A stretch of DNA of 64,000 nt from an uncultured Acetatifactor sp. (GCA_910585665.1 CAJUFI010000017.1:7570-71569); one strand, 5' to 3'; counted from the stretch's first letter, positions 16,897 through 26,507 are shown. Notes: a model not told the origin generated them from the sequence alone. Numbers and translations: made by a program.

Positions 16897-17919
16897 ATGC
16901 CAAATAGTTCGACAAGCGAAACGGGATTCAGAGGGGTGCAGCGTGCGGCCATCCTCCTGATTTCCCTGGGGCCGGAGCGCTCCGCCGGTATTTTCAAGCA
17001 TTTGAAAGAAGAAGAGATTGAGGAGATGACCCTGGAAATCGCCAATATCCGGAGCGTCACCCCCCAGGTAAAGGAAGCCGTCATCAATGAGTTCTACGAA
17101 CTGTGCCTGGCCCAGCAGTACATTGCGGAGGGCGGCATAGGCTATGCGAAGGATCTGCTGGAGAAGGCGCTTGGCTCGGAGAAGGCCATGGACGTCATCG
17201 GCAAGCTGACGGCATCCCTGCAGGTGAAGCCTTTCGAGTTCGTGCGCAAGACGGATGCCACACAGCTTATCAACTTTATCCAGGATGAGCATCCTCAGAC
17301 CATTGCCCTGATTCTGTCCTACCTGGCACCCAGTCAGGCGGCCATGGTCATGTCCGGTCTGCCCCCTGAGAGGCAGGCGGATGTGGCAAAGCGTATCGCC
17401 GTCATGGACCGGACTACCCCGGACATCATCAAGGAGGTGGAGAAGGTGCTGGAGTCCAAGCTTGCAAGTCTCGTGAACCAGGATTATACGATCATCGGCG
17501 GCGTGGACGCTGTGGTGGAAATCCTGAATACGGTAGACCGGGGCACGGAGCGCCATATCATGGAGACATTGGAGGCGGAGGCGCCGGAGCTGGCGGAAGA
17601 GATCAGGAAGAAGATGTTCGTATTCGAAGACATTCTGCTTTTGGACGACAGGGCTATCCAGCGCGTGCTGCGTGACGTGGAGAACAATGACCTGACCATG
17701 GCCATGAAGAGCACCAAGGACGAGGTGAAGGAGGCAATTTTCAACAACATGTCCAAGCGTCTGGCAGTCATGATCAAGGAGGATATGGACTTCATGGGGC
17801 CTGTACGTATGAAGGATGTGGAGGAAGCCCAGCAGAAGATCGTCAATGTCATCAGGAAACTGGAGGATGCCGGTGAAATCGTAATTTCCAGAGGCGGAGG
17901 TGACGAGATCGTTGTCTAG
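16897..17919 (+). CDS. fliG: Flagellar motor switch protein FliG
   Basis: 340 residues. N-terminal FliF-binding domain (RAAILLISLGPERSAGIFKHL), middle domain (LIQ-type EHPQTIALILSYL), and C-terminal torque helix (LLDDRAIQRVLRDVENNDLTM, MSKRLAVMIKEDMDFMGPVR) with the charged residues that meet MotA. It is the rotor part of the C ring. Its 3' end overlaps the start of fliH, suggesting translational coupling. Confidence 0.96.
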   Translation: MPNSSTSETGFRGVQRAAILLISLGPERSAGIFKHLKEEEIEEMTLEIANIRSVTPQVKEAVINEFYELCLAQQYIAEGGIGYAKDLLEKALGSEKAMDVIGKLTASLQVKPFEFVRKTDATQLINFIQDEHPQTIALILSYLAPSQAAMVMSGLPPERQADVAKRIAVMDRTTPDIIKEVEKVLESKLASLVNQDYTIIGGVDAVVEILNTVDRGTERHIMETLEAEAPELAEEIRKKMFVFEDILLLDDRAIQRVLRDVENNDLTMAMKSTKDEVKEAIFNNMSKRLAVMIKEDMDFMGPVRMKDVEEAQQKIVNVIRKLEDAGEIVISRGGGDEIVV

Positions 17920-18757
17920 TAATCTGGTGAAACAGTTTTATACCATATTGCCTGAAGAGAAAGAGAAGAGGGTCATCGACAACAATGACAGAATCCGCAG
18001 AAGGCTTGCGATGCTCTCCAGGGAGCAGGGCGGTTCGGAAGACGGATTCGTCTCCGGGCTTGCCGTGGCGGATGTGGTGGAGGTGTCCGAGGACGCCACG
18101 GGCAATGTGATCAAGGCCCAGGACGAGGCGAAGGAGATTCTGGAGCAGGCCAGGGCGGAGGCGGAGACCATACGCGCCGAAGCCCAGGCAGAGGCGAACC
18201 AAATCCGCCAGGAGACCCAAAAACAGGCAGAAATCGAGAAACAGATTGCCCTGGATCAGGCAAAGCAGCAGGGATATGACGAGGGCATGGCCCGGGCCCA
18301 GGCCCACGAGAAGGCCATGGAGCAGGAGTATCTGGAGAAGGCCCGCAGCCTGGAGGAGGAGTACCAGCAGCAGATTGATGTACTGGAGCCTGCTTTCGTG
18401 GATACGATTACAGGCATCTATGAGCATGTCTTCCATGTGGAGCTATCTTCCTACCGGGAGATATTGACTGCACTGATTTCCGATGCGCTGCATAAGCTGG
18501 AAGGAAGCAGGAATTTCATGATTCATGTGTCCAAGGAGGATTATCCCTATGTCAGCTTACAGAAGAAGCAGATGCTGGCCGGCACTGTCTGGGAGAATGT
18601 CAACGTAGATGTGGTGGAGGACGGGGCTCTGGGCAAGAATGCATGCATGATTGAGACAGAGAACGGTATTTTTGACTGCGGGCTGGATACCCAGCTTTCG
18701 GAGATTCGGAAGAAACTGGCGCTTCTGTCCTGGTCAAATCGCGAGAAGAATTTTTAA
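17912..18757 (+). CDS. fliH: Flagellar export ATPase regulator FliH
   Basis: About 281 residues from TTG 17912, chosen because GGAGGTGA lies 8 nt upstream; a GTG at 17900 would overlap that site. A long Ala/Glu/Gln-rich coiled coil (about 70-155) is typical of FliH/YscL, followed by a conserved C-terminal FliI-binding domain (ALISDALHKLEGSRNFMIHV, SKEDYPYV, GLDTQLSEIRKKL). It forms the peripheral stalk and inhibitor of the export ATPase. The start overlaps the fliG stop. Confidence 0.88.
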   Translation: MSSNLVKQFYTILPEEKEKRVIDNNDRIRRRLAMLSREQGGSEDGFVSGLAVADVVEVSEDATGNVIKAQDEAKEILEQARAEAETIRAEAQAEANQIRQETQKQAEIEKQIALDQAKQQGYDEGMARAQAHEKAMEQEYLEKARSLEEEYQQQIDVLEPAFVDTITGIYEHVFHVELSSYREILTALISDALHKLEGSRNFMIHVSKEDYPYVSLQKKQMLAGTVWENVNVDVVEDGALGKNACMIETENGIFDCGLDTQLSEIRKKLALLSWSNREKNF

Positions 18758-18787
18758 GTCCCACACGGATTGAGGAGGATTGGACGG

Positions 18788-20134
18788 TTGCGGCAGATTA
18801 CTGTAGACTTCGCAAAATATGATGGATTATCCGAAGAGGCCTTTTATAAAAAGAAGGGCAAGGTAGTCAATGTGGTGGGACTGACCATTGAATCGGCTGG
18901 TCCGGACGCGAAGCTTGGGGACATCTGTGAGATTTTTCCCAAAGGGGCGGGGAGAGGCCAACGCCAGGGGAGAGAGGAATCCCAGGCAGGGCCCATCCTG
19001 GCAGAGGTGGTAGGCTTCAAGGACAAGAAGACGCTGCTGATGCCTTATGATTCCGTGGACGGCATCGGACTGGGCTGTATCGTGGAGAACACGGGAAACC
19101 CTCTGCAGGTGACGGTCAGCGACTCCTTGCTGGGCAAGGCCCTGGACGGCATGGGGAATCCGGTAGACGGGACACGTTTTGACGGGATACCATACCTGGT
19201 GGAGGCCCAGCCCCCGGATCCCATGAGCAGGAAGATCATCGATTCTGTGCTGCCTCTGGGCGTGAAAGCCGTGGACGGCCTGATAACGGTGGGCAAGGGG
19301 CAGCGTATCGGCATCTTTGCCGGTTCCGGTGTGGGAAAGTCCACTTTGATGGGAATGTTCGCCCGGAACACCAAGGCGGACGTGAATGTCATCGCTTTGA
19401 TCGGCGAGCGCGGCCGTGAGGTGCGCGAGTTCATCGAGCGGGACCTGGGAGAAGAGGGCATGCGGCGCTCTGTGGTGGTGGTGGCCACTTCCGACAGACC
19501 GGCCCTGGAGCGGAACAAGGCTGCCAAGACAGCCACGGCTATCGCGGAATATTTCAGGGACAAGGGCAAGGACGTGCTTCTGATGATGGACTCCCTGACC
19601 CGTTTTTCCATGGCCCAGAGAGAAATCGGCCTGGCCAGCGGCGAGCCTCCTGTGACCAGGGGCTATCCGCCCAGCGTGTATTCGGAGATGCCAAAGCTCT
19701 TAGAGCGGGCGGGGTGCGCGGCCAAAGGATCCATCACTGGTCTGTACACGGTGCTGGTGGATGGGGACGACTTCAATGAGCCCATCACGGATACGGCCAG
19801 GAGCATTTTGGACGGACATATCATGCTGGACAGAAAGCTGGGGCATAAGAACCATTACCCTGCCATTGACATTCTGCAGAGCATTTCCAGATGTATGTCC
19901 CAGATAGCCTCCAAGGAGCACAAACAGGCTGCGGGCAAGCTGAAGAATGTCCTGGCCACCTATAACGAGGCGGAAGATTTGATCAACATTGGGGCATATA
20001 AAAACGGCAGCAATCCCTCTATCGATTATGCCATCTCGAAGATAGAGGCGGTGAACCGTTACCTATGCCAGGACGTGGAAGAAAAATTCGGATTTGAGGA
20101 CAGCGTCGCCATGCTGCAGAAGCTGTTTGACTGA
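18788..20134 (+). CDS. fliI: Flagellum-specific export ATPase FliI
   Basis: 448 residues from TTG 18788, with GAGGAGG 10 nt upstream; the longer TTG at 18770 would swallow that site. It is related to the F1 beta subunit. Walker A GSGVGKST lies near residue 180, followed by GERGREVREFIERDLG, Walker B LLMMDSLTRFSMAQREIGLA and EPPVTRGYPPSVYSEMP. It drives substrate entry into the flagellar type III secretion channel with FliH and FliJ. Neighbours are exactly these partners. Confidence 0.95.
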   Translation: MRQITVDFAKYDGLSEEAFYKKKGKVVNVVGLTIESAGPDAKLGDICEIFPKGAGRGQRQGREESQAGPILAEVVGFKDKKTLLMPYDSVDGIGLGCIVENTGNPLQVTVSDSLLGKALDGMGNPVDGTRFDGIPYLVEAQPPDPMSRKIIDSVLPLGVKAVDGLITVGKGQRIGIFAGSGVGKSTLMGMFARNTKADVNVIALIGERGREVREFIERDLGEEGMRRSVVVVATSDRPALERNKAAKTATAIAEYFRDKGKDVLLMMDSLTRFSMAQREIGLASGEPPVTRGYPPSVYSEMPKLLERAGCAAKGSITGLYTVLVDGDDFNEPITDTARSILDGHIMLDRKLGHKNHYPAIDILQSISRCMSQIASKEHKQAAGKLKNVLATYNEAEDLINIGAYKNGSNPSIDYAISKIEAVNRYLCQDVEEKFGFEDSVAMLQKLFD

Positions 20135-20149
20135 GCGTGAAGGGGAAGG

Positions 20150-20626
20150 ATGATGGCAAGGTTTCGATATTCCATGCAGAGCATTCTGAACATCAAACTG
20201 AAGATGGAGACCCAGGCGAAACAGGAGTTTTCGGTGGCTAAGACCGCGCTGGACGAGGAGGAGGAACGGCTGGAGAAGCTGTGTGACAGAAAGCGAGGAT
20301 ACGAAAGGCGCGGGACAGAGCTTTTGTCCGGCACATTGAATATCAGAGAGATCGGCGAGAACCAGGCGGCTATACGCTGCATGGAGGATTACATAGAGCG
20401 GCAGCAGATGAATGTGGACATGGCCGAGGAGAATCTGGAGAAAGCCAGGCAGCGCCTGACCATGGTACAGATAGAGCGCAAGACCCATGAGACATTGAAG
20501 GAAAAGGCTTTCGAGGCTTTCCTTATGGAGGAGAAGCGGCTGGAGAGCAAGGAGATAGATCAGCTGACCAGTTATACATATGGACAGCGCAGAAGCAAGG
20601 AGAACGCGGAGCGCGTACCCGTTTAG
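20150..20626 (+). CDS. fliJ: Flagellar export chaperone-like FliJ
   Basis: 158 residues, almost entirely a charged antiparallel coiled coil: FRYSMQSILNIKLKMETQAK then LEKARQRLTMVQIERKTHETL. It matches FliJ by length, composition and position after fliI. It acts as the central stalk of the export ATPase. Two adjacent ATGs (20150, 20153) are possible; GGGGAAGGATG is upstream. Sequence similarity in this family is low, so the call rests largely on context. Confidence 0.85.
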   Translation: MMARFRYSMQSILNIKLKMETQAKQEFSVAKTALDEEEERLEKLCDRKRGYERRGTELLSGTLNIREIGENQAAIRCMEDYIERQQMNVDMAEENLEKARQRLTMVQIERKTHETLKEKAFEAFLMEEKRLESKEIDQLTSYTYGQRRSKENAERVPV

Positions 20627-20637
20627 GAGATTGATAT

Positions 20638-21516
20638 ATGGCAACGAAGGAATTGAACCCTGTGGCGGCTGCGGCAGAGGAAGAAAAAGCGAAGCTCAGA
20701 GAAGAGAAGAAGAAATTCAAGCAGGAGCAGAAAGCGCAGAAAAAGGAAGCCAAGCGGAGAGCGGCTGAAATCGCGAAGCAGGAAGAAGCGCTGGGGGACG
20801 AAGGCGGCAACGGCATCGTCACGTTTTTTGCCACAGTGTTGATTGTCATCCTGTGGCTGGCGATAGTCTGCGTGGTGATCAAGATGGACGTGGGCGGCTT
20901 CGGAAGCAGTGTGCTGACGCCCATCCTGAAGGATGTGCCGGTGGTCAATATGATTCTTCCCTCCAAGTCTCACTCAGGGAGCAGCAATACGACTTCCGAG
21001 AACTATGGCGGCTATGACAGTATGGAGGAGGCTGTGGCTTATATCAAGCAGCTGGAGCTGGAGCTGGAGCGGGAACAGACCGCCTCCAAGGCGAAGGACA
21101 CCCAGATTGACGAGCTGAAGGCTGAGACCCTGCGCCTGAAGGAGTTTGAGGAGCGGCAGGTGGAGTTCCAGCGTATCCAGGCGGAATTCATGGAGGAAGT
21201 GGTATATGCCGAGAAGGGGCCGGGTGCCGAGGAATACAGGAAGTTCTATGAAGCCGCCAATCCGACCGTAGCGGAGTCCATTTACAGACAGGTCATCACC
21301 CAGGAGGCAGCGGACAGCAAAGTCCAGGAATATGCCCAGACCTACTCGGAGATGAAGCCGAAGCAGGCGGCGAAGGTTTTTGAAGAAATGACGGATAATC
21401 TGGACCTGGTGGCGAAGATTCTGAACGCCATGTCCGTGGATGACCGGGCAGCCATCATGGGAGTCATGGACTCTGCGGTGGCTGCGAGACTTACGAAAAT
21501 GATGGATCCCAGCTGA
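20638..21516 (+). CDS. ylxF: YlxF/MotE-like MgtE-N domain protein
   Basis: 292 residues. A cytoplasmic Lys/Glu/Ala-rich N-terminus (1-55), one membrane helix (about 62-82: IVTFFATVLIVILWLAIVCV), a coiled coil (about 130-185), and a C-terminal MgtE-N-like domain (YSEMKPKQAAKVFEEMTDN, VAKILNAMSVDDRAAIMGVM, AARLTKMMDP). B. subtilis ylxF holds the same slot between fliJ and fliK. The related Campylobacter MotE chaperones the stator protein MotB. Such a stator or export scaffold role is inferred here. Confidence 0.8.
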   Translation: MATKELNPVAAAAEEEKAKLREEKKKFKQEQKAQKKEAKRRAAEIAKQEEALGDEGGNGIVTFFATVLIVILWLAIVCVVIKMDVGGFGSSVLTPILKDVPVVNMILPSKSHSGSSNTTSENYGGYDSMEEAVAYIKQLELELEREQTASKAKDTQIDELKAETLRLKEFEERQVEFQRIQAEFMEEVVYAEKGPGAEEYRKFYEAANPTVAESIYRQVITQEAADSKVQEYAQTYSEMKPKQAAKVFEEMTDNLDLVAKILNAMSVDDRAAIMGVMDSAVAARLTKMMDPS

Positions 21517-21697
21517 TAAGGACGGACAGAATCGTCCCGATATGGGGGATTATGCGGCGGAGGCGCCAGGCGGTTCCGCTGCATTCAGATAAATCCCAGG
21601 GCGGCAGGCCTACCGTGAATGCGGAGGATGCAGCCGTTCGCTGTACATCTGGCAGATGGGCAGCGAGAACAAAAACATTGAGGAAAGGAGGGTAAGG

Positions 21698-23074
21698 ATG
21701 ACAAGTACATCTGTAAAAGAAGTAAGCGCGCTTTTCACGAACATGACAGCGGCCCAGGTAAGCCGGAACAATGTAGGCGGTGCAGGTTTTCAGAATATCT
21801 GGAATAACCAGATGAATAAGAATTCCATGGAAAATTCCCGGCAGGACAATGCCGCCGGCGCTGCCAGGAAGACAGGCGTATCCGGCGAGCAGATGCAGAA
21901 AGGCTCTTCGCTGAAGGTCAAGGAAAGCCAGGTGGCGGAGAAGGAACCGGTGCAGGAACTGTCCCCGGAAGAACTGCAGAAAGCAGTGGAATTGCTGGGA
22001 ACGGCTGCGATGGAACTGATGCAGGAGATTGCGGATGTTTTCGGCATTTCCATGGAAGAGCTGCAGGCAGTGATGGAAGGCCTGGGAATGGAGCAGCTGG
22101 ATGTGCTGGATGCCGCTAAACTCAGCAGCCTGCTTTTGGGGCTGGGCGGGGCGGAAGACCTCAGCGCGCTGGTCACGGACGGGGAGCTCTACGACAGCTA
22201 TCGCATGTTGATGGGGCAGCTGGACAATGTATTGGAGGAGTGCGCACAGGAGGCGGGCACTTCCAGGGAAGAACTGCTTTCGCTGCTACAGAACGGGTTC
22301 GGGCAGGATACAGCTTTGGAAGAGGACGTGGACCTGACAGGACAGCTGGTAAATCCTACGGATGTCAGAGAAATGGACACGGATGCCTCGGAGAAAGCGG
22401 CGGCCGGTGAGGAACAGACGGCGAATGCCGATATGGCCCAGAGCACGACTCAGGAAGCGCAGAATCAAAAGGAGAGCCAGTCCGGAGGACAGGAAAGGCA
22501 TTCCGGAGGGAATGAGGAGAAGGAGCCCCAGATGAATCTGTTCCTTCAGAATCTGAGGGCAGAGCAGTTCCAGCCGGATGTGGGGCAGGCACAGGATGTG
22601 ACAGGTATCGGTGCGTGGAGCGAAAACACCCAGGAAATCATGAACCAGATTCTGGACTACATGAAGCTCCAGCTGAATGCGGACACTACGAATCTGGAGA
22701 TGCAGCTCCATCCCGCGAGTCTGGGAACGCTGCAGATACAGCTGGCCTCCAAGGCAGGCGTGGTGACGGCGAATTTCATCGCCCAGAACGAAGCGGTGAA
22801 GGCGGCGCTGGAAGTCCAGATGGTGCAGCTGAAAGAGCAGTTCGAAGAGCAGGGCATCAAAGTGGAATCCATCCAGGTCACGGTACAGACCCATGAGTTC
22901 GAAAGAAATCTGGACGAACAAGGCCGGGGCAGGAATCAGCAGCCGGAAAAGAAGAACCGGACGAGAAGAATCAATTTGAACGGTTCCCTGTCTGCGGAGG
23001 ATTCGGAGATGGAAGAGATAACGCCTTTGGGCAGGATAGCAGTGGGGAGCAGCACGGTGGAGTACACCGCATAG
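21698..23074 (+). CDS. fliK: Flagellar hook-length control protein FliK
   Basis: 458 residues from ATG 21698 (AAAGGAGGG upstream). It has a long variable, Gln/Glu-rich N-terminal ruler region and a conserved C-terminal Flg_hook domain (about 310-410: QLNADTTNLEMQLHPASLGT, LQIQLASKAGVVTANFIAQN, LKEQFEEQGIKVESIQV). It measures the hook and switches export specificity through FlhB, also encoded in this operon. The tail is basic (RGRNQQPEKKNRTRR). Confidence 0.9.
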   Translation: MTSTSVKEVSALFTNMTAAQVSRNNVGGAGFQNIWNNQMNKNSMENSRQDNAAGAARKTGVSGEQMQKGSSLKVKESQVAEKEPVQELSPEELQKAVELLGTAAMELMQEIADVFGISMEELQAVMEGLGMEQLDVLDAAKLSSLLLGLGGAEDLSALVTDGELYDSYRMLMGQLDNVLEECAQEAGTSREELLSLLQNGFGQDTALEEDVDLTGQLVNPTDVREMDTDASEKAAAGEEQTANADMAQSTTQEAQNQKESQSGGQERHSGGNEEKEPQMNLFLQNLRAEQFQPDVGQAQDVTGIGAWSENTQEIMNQILDYMKLQLNADTTNLEMQLHPASLGTLQIQLASKAGVVTANFIAQNEAVKAALEVQMVQLKEQFEEQGIKVESIQVTVQTHEFERNLDEQGRGRNQQPEKKNRTRRINLNGSLSAEDSEMEEITPLGRIAVGSSTVEYTA

Positions 23075-23133
23075 CGGTAGAAAAGCGCCAAGGTTGGAAA
23101 GCACTGAAAATGAAATGAGAAAGGAGAAAATGA

Positions 23134-23871
23134 ATGAGCGTATTAATGGCACCTGTGAAGGACGGAGTCATTCAGGAGACGGATTCCCAGGCTTCTATAA
23201 AGAAAGCCCAGACCGCCGATAACAACGGCATGGACAAAGACGCGTTTCTGCAGCTACTGGTAGCTCAGATGCAGTATCAGGATCCGTTGGAGCCCACTTC
23301 CAACACAGAGTATATTTCCCAGTATGCCCAGTTCTCCCAGGTAGAGCAGATGCAGAACATGGCAGCTACGTCAGAACTTGCAAGAGCCACTTCCCTGGTA
23401 GGACAGGAAGTCTATATCAAGACCACCACTTCCAACGGAAAGCAGAATCTCCTGTACGGCAAGGTGGATTATGTGGTGTTCGAGAACGGCAAGGCGTACC
23501 TGGCCATCGATGAGTCCCTTTATTCGCTGGACGATCTGGACACGGTAGTGGATCTGGATTACAAGAATGCCTTTGACAAGGCCTATGACTTTACGGTCAA
23601 GCTGAACAAGCTTCCTGTGGTAAACGGCATCGACCTCTCTTACGCGGACGATATCGACGAGCTGGAGAAGATTTACAACGAGATGACCGATTACGAGAAG
23701 AGCTTCCTGACAGACGAGAACGTGGAGAAGCTGAAGAAGTATATCGAGAAGCTGAAGGAAGTGCGCGAGGCTGCGGACAAGGTCGAGGGCGGCGACAAGG
23801 AAGACGGCGAAGACGAGGAGGATTCCAAGACAGAGGGAACCGAGGGTGCTGGCGGCACTGGTCAGGCATAG
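23134..23871 (+). CDS. flgD: Flagellar hook scaffold protein FlgD
   Basis: 245 residues. The N-terminal FlgD signature is MDKDAFLQLLVAQMQYQDPL then EPTSNTEYISQYAQFSQVEQ. It is followed by the start of the usual beta region (SLVGQEVYIKTTTSNGK). The C-terminal third is replaced by a Lys/Glu-rich helical segment and an acidic Gly/Glu/Asp tail (about 185-245) instead of the Ig/tudor domains of long FlgD proteins, as in short Firmicute forms. It caps the growing hook. Confidence 0.92.
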   Translation: MSVLMAPVKDGVIQETDSQASIKKAQTADNNGMDKDAFLQLLVAQMQYQDPLEPTSNTEYISQYAQFSQVEQMQNMAATSELARATSLVGQEVYIKTTTSNGKQNLLYGKVDYVVFENGKAYLAIDESLYSLDDLDTVVDLDYKNAFDKAYDFTVKLNKLPVVNGIDLSYADDIDELEKIYNEMTDYEKSFLTDENVEKLKKYIEKLKEVREAADKVEGGDKEDGEDEEDSKTEGTEGAGGTGQA

Positions 23872-23983
23872 ACCTGTCTGGCGGCTGGCACAGGCAGAAA
23901 TGGCCATTTACATGGGATGGCCGTAAGCCGCTGGCTTTTGGGAGCACGACAGGGAGTTGTCAGAGGAAAAGGAGCATACAGGG

Positions 23984-24382
23984 ATGGATATTCAGAACAA
24001 TGGCTATATGTCCATTGCACAGCTGACGGATCAGTATCTGGGCACGTCTCAGAGAAAAACGGTCCGGGAGACCAAGGATGGTCTGACTTTTCAGGATGTC
24101 CTACAGCAGAAGGCGCAGCACGGTGTCGGCAGCCTGAAGTTTTCCAAGCATGCCATGGGCAGACTGGCCGACCGCAATATCGAGCTGAGCGACAATCAGC
24201 TGGAAAGGCTGGAGTCGGGGACCAGGAAAGCGGAGCAGAAGGGAATCAGGGATTCGCTGGTCATCGTGGATTCGCTGGCGTTCATCGTGAACGTACCCAA
24301 CCAGACAGTGGTCACCGCAATGGACAGTACACAGACAGATGAGAGCATCTTCACGAATATCAACGGAGCGGTTATCATGTGA
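23984..24382 (+). CDS. Flagellar operon protein, TIGR02530 family
   Basis: 132 residues from ATG 23984 (AAAAGGAG upstream); an earlier TTG at 23957 is unlikely. The core LKFSKHAMGRLADRNIELSD then RDSLVIVDSLAFIVNVPNQT and VVTAMD matches the small conserved protein found between flgD and flgE in Firmicutes. Its function is unknown; position suggests a role in hook assembly. No membrane segment. Confidence 0.85.
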   Translation: MDIQNNGYMSIAQLTDQYLGTSQRKTVRETKDGLTFQDVLQQKAQHGVGSLKFSKHAMGRLADRNIELSDNQLERLESGTRKAEQKGIRDSLVIVDSLAFIVNVPNQTVVTAMDSTQTDESIFTNINGAVIM

Positions 24383-24629
24383 CCGGACCTGACAGGAGGC
24401 CACGGCTTCTGGAATGACAGACAGGAGCATAGTCCGCGGCATGTCCGGAAGGACAGAGGCGGAATTGAGAAGTATCCGGTTGAGAAAAGTGGAATGCAGA
24501 AATGTAACTTTTTATAACAGTCTCGGAGCGAACGCGCAAGGGAGATGTGCTGTCACGAATGCGTTGGCAGATTCTACATGAAGGGCGCGAGGGCAGAGAC
24601 GGTACTTTGATTAGGAGGAAACAGACACT

Positions 24630-26054
24630 ATGATGAGGTCACTTTTCGCTGGTGTGTCAGGCTTGAAGACACATCAGACAAGAATGGATGTTATCGGCAA
24701 CAACATCGCAAACGTGAATACGGTAGCTTATAAATACAGCTCCATGACTTTCGCATCGCTGATGAGCCAGACGACGCAGCGGGCCAGCGGCGCCAATGCC
24801 GCCACGGGAACGGGCGGCGTCAACGCAAGGCAGATTGGTCTGGGCGTGAAGACCAGTGCCATCAACATCAACATCACGGCACAGGGAGCGTCACAGTCTA
24901 CCGGTAATCCGTTCGATATCATGATTACGGGGGAGAATTTCTTCGTGGTCAGCGACGGGAACCAGAACTACTTCACCAGAGACGGATCGTTCTATGTGGA
25001 CGGCGCAGGCAACCTGGCTATGACCAGTATCGGTTATAATGTCATGGGATGGCAGGCAGTGGAAGATAGCAATGGAGAGCTGTCCATCAAGAAGGATACG
25101 GTGAGCGCTCTGCGCATCATGAGTTCTGCCAACATGACATACCCGCCCGCAGCGACTACAGATGCGTATATGTCCGGCATTATTGACATGAATGACAAGG
25201 ATGTCACAAATGGCGGCCGTGTGGTGAACTTGAGTTTTTATGATTCATTAGGGTATACTTATACAGCTAAGTTCACGTTTGAACAGGATCAGGGAACTAA
25301 TGGAGCTGATGCCGATAAGTATAAATATACTATGAAACTTGCCGAGATTCAGGATGCTAATTCGAAGAAGTATCCCGCAGGTGTAGCGGATGCAGACTAT
25401 GAAAAATTAATGGCTTCATTGATGAAGGATAAGGAGATTACATTTAATAAGAACACAGGTAAAATTGAGACAGTGGATGGCAAGCAGGTTACCTTGAACG
25501 ATGGGGTAAATATTGATTTGGAATTTGCACAGCTTAATGGAACTGGTACCGGCGGAACAGCGGCTGTAGGTAATTTCGTAAATATTAAAATGGATATATC
25601 CCAGGTCACCACTTATGACAACAAGGGCACTTCCACAATCGGAGCCACCAACGGTAAGGACGATAAGTACAACACCGGTTCCGGCCGCCGCGTAGGCAGC
25701 ATGATTGGTATCGCCATCCAGCAGAACGGCGAAATTTACGCCAGCTATGACAACGGCATGACCAAGCTGCTGGGCCAGATTGCCACGGCCAGATTCGCCA
25801 ATGCCTCCGGTCTGGAGAAGCAGGCGGACAATCTGTATTCCGCCAGCCTGAACTCCGGTTCTTTCGATGGGATTGGCGTAGACATCACAGCGGACGGCGG
25901 CTACATGTCCACCGGACAGCTGGAGATGAGTAACGTGGATCTGTCCTCAGAATTTACAGAGATGATTACCACCCAGCGAGGCTTCCAGGCCAACAGCCGT
26001 ATCATAACGGTTTCCGATACGCTCTTGGAAGAATTAACTAACCTGAAACGGTAA
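24630..26054 (+). CDS. flgE: Flagellar hook protein FlgE
   Basis: 474 residues. The N-terminal D0 segment is MRSLFAGVSGLKTHQTRMDV then IGNNIANVNTVAYK, and the C-terminal D0 segment is STGQLEMSNVDLSSEFTEMI then TTQRGFQANSRIITVSDTLL. Both are highly conserved and form the coaxial core of the hook. The middle part (nt about 25,225-25,610, residues about 200-328) switches to AT-rich codons (TTA, AAA, ATT, GAT) unlike both flanks, consistent with a surface-exposed, horizontally exchanged D2/D3 region. Good ribosome site TTAGGAGG. Confidence 0.93.
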   Translation: MMRSLFAGVSGLKTHQTRMDVIGNNIANVNTVAYKYSSMTFASLMSQTTQRASGANAATGTGGVNARQIGLGVKTSAININITAQGASQSTGNPFDIMITGENFFVVSDGNQNYFTRDGSFYVDGAGNLAMTSIGYNVMGWQAVEDSNGELSIKKDTVSALRIMSSANMTYPPAATTDAYMSGIIDMNDKDVTNGGRVVNLSFYDSLGYTYTAKFTFEQDQGTNGADADKYKYTMKLAEIQDANSKKYPAGVADADYEKLMASLMKDKEITFNKNTGKIETVDGKQVTLNDGVNIDLEFAQLNGTGTGGTAAVGNFVNIKMDISQVTTYDNKGTSTIGATNGKDDKYNTGSGRRVGSMIGIAIQQNGEIYASYDNGMTKLLGQIATARFANASGLEKQADNLYSASLNSGSFDGIGVDITADGGYMSTGQLEMSNVDLSSEFTEMITTQRGFQANSRIITVSDTLLEELTNLKR

Positions 26055-26154
26055 TTTTTTCTCGCAATATGATTGGATATATGTTATAATGTTCACATTC
26101 GGAACAGGAAGCGGCCGAATGGCCATCCATCGTAAATTTATCAGGATTTGCGAT

Positions 26155-26190
26155 ATGAATGGGGGACAGTGCTCTGTCCCCCACATTCAT
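26155..26190. repeat. REP-like hairpin in the flgE-flbD spacer
   Basis: GGGGGACAG-TGCT-CTGTCCCCC is a perfect inverted repeat, extended by ATGAAT on the left and ATTCAT on the right past a short bulge. It lacks a U-tract, so it is not a standard terminator. GGGGACA/TGTCCCC hairpins of this kind are scattered in many Clostridia genomes. Confidence 0.6.
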
Positions 26191-26291
26191 GTATGGTACA
26201 GGGGGGTCTTTTGAGGGAAAGCCAAAAGCCGCAGGGCGGAAGGTTTTCAGGATGGTGGTGTTATGACTGGATAGAGAAGAGGGGCGTTGAA

Positions 26292-26477
26292 ATGATAGAG
26301 GTGACAAAACTGAACGGCGTGAAGGTTCTGGTGAATCCACATTTGTTTGAAGTGGTGGAGGAGACGCCCGATACGGTGATCACTCTTACTACGGGGAAAA
26401 AAATAATTGTAAAAGAAAGTAGACAAGAGATCAAAAATCTTGTAATATTATATAGAAAGGGTATTTTTGCGGATTAA
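26292..26477 (+). CDS. flbD: FlbD-type flagellar protein
   Basis: 61 residues from ATG 26292; longer in-frame starts run through the hairpin and are not credible. The pattern MIEVTKLNG..VLVNPHLFEVVEETPDTVITL and TTGKKIIVKES is that of the small Firmicute FlbD/SwrD family. In B. subtilis SwrD (formerly YlzI), encoded right after flgE, raises motor torque. Here it sits directly before motA/motB, which fits a stator-related role. Confidence 0.85.
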   Translation: MIEVTKLNGVKVLVNPHLFEVVEETPDTVITLTTGKKIIVKESRQEIKNLVILYRKGIFAD

Positions 26478-26507
26478 TCAAAAGAAGCAGAAGAGTAGGT
26501 GATTTTC

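Noticed and set aside
17900..17919. GTG 17900 as fliH start
   Set aside because: It overlaps the GGAGGTGA ribosome site that properly serves the TTG at 17912.
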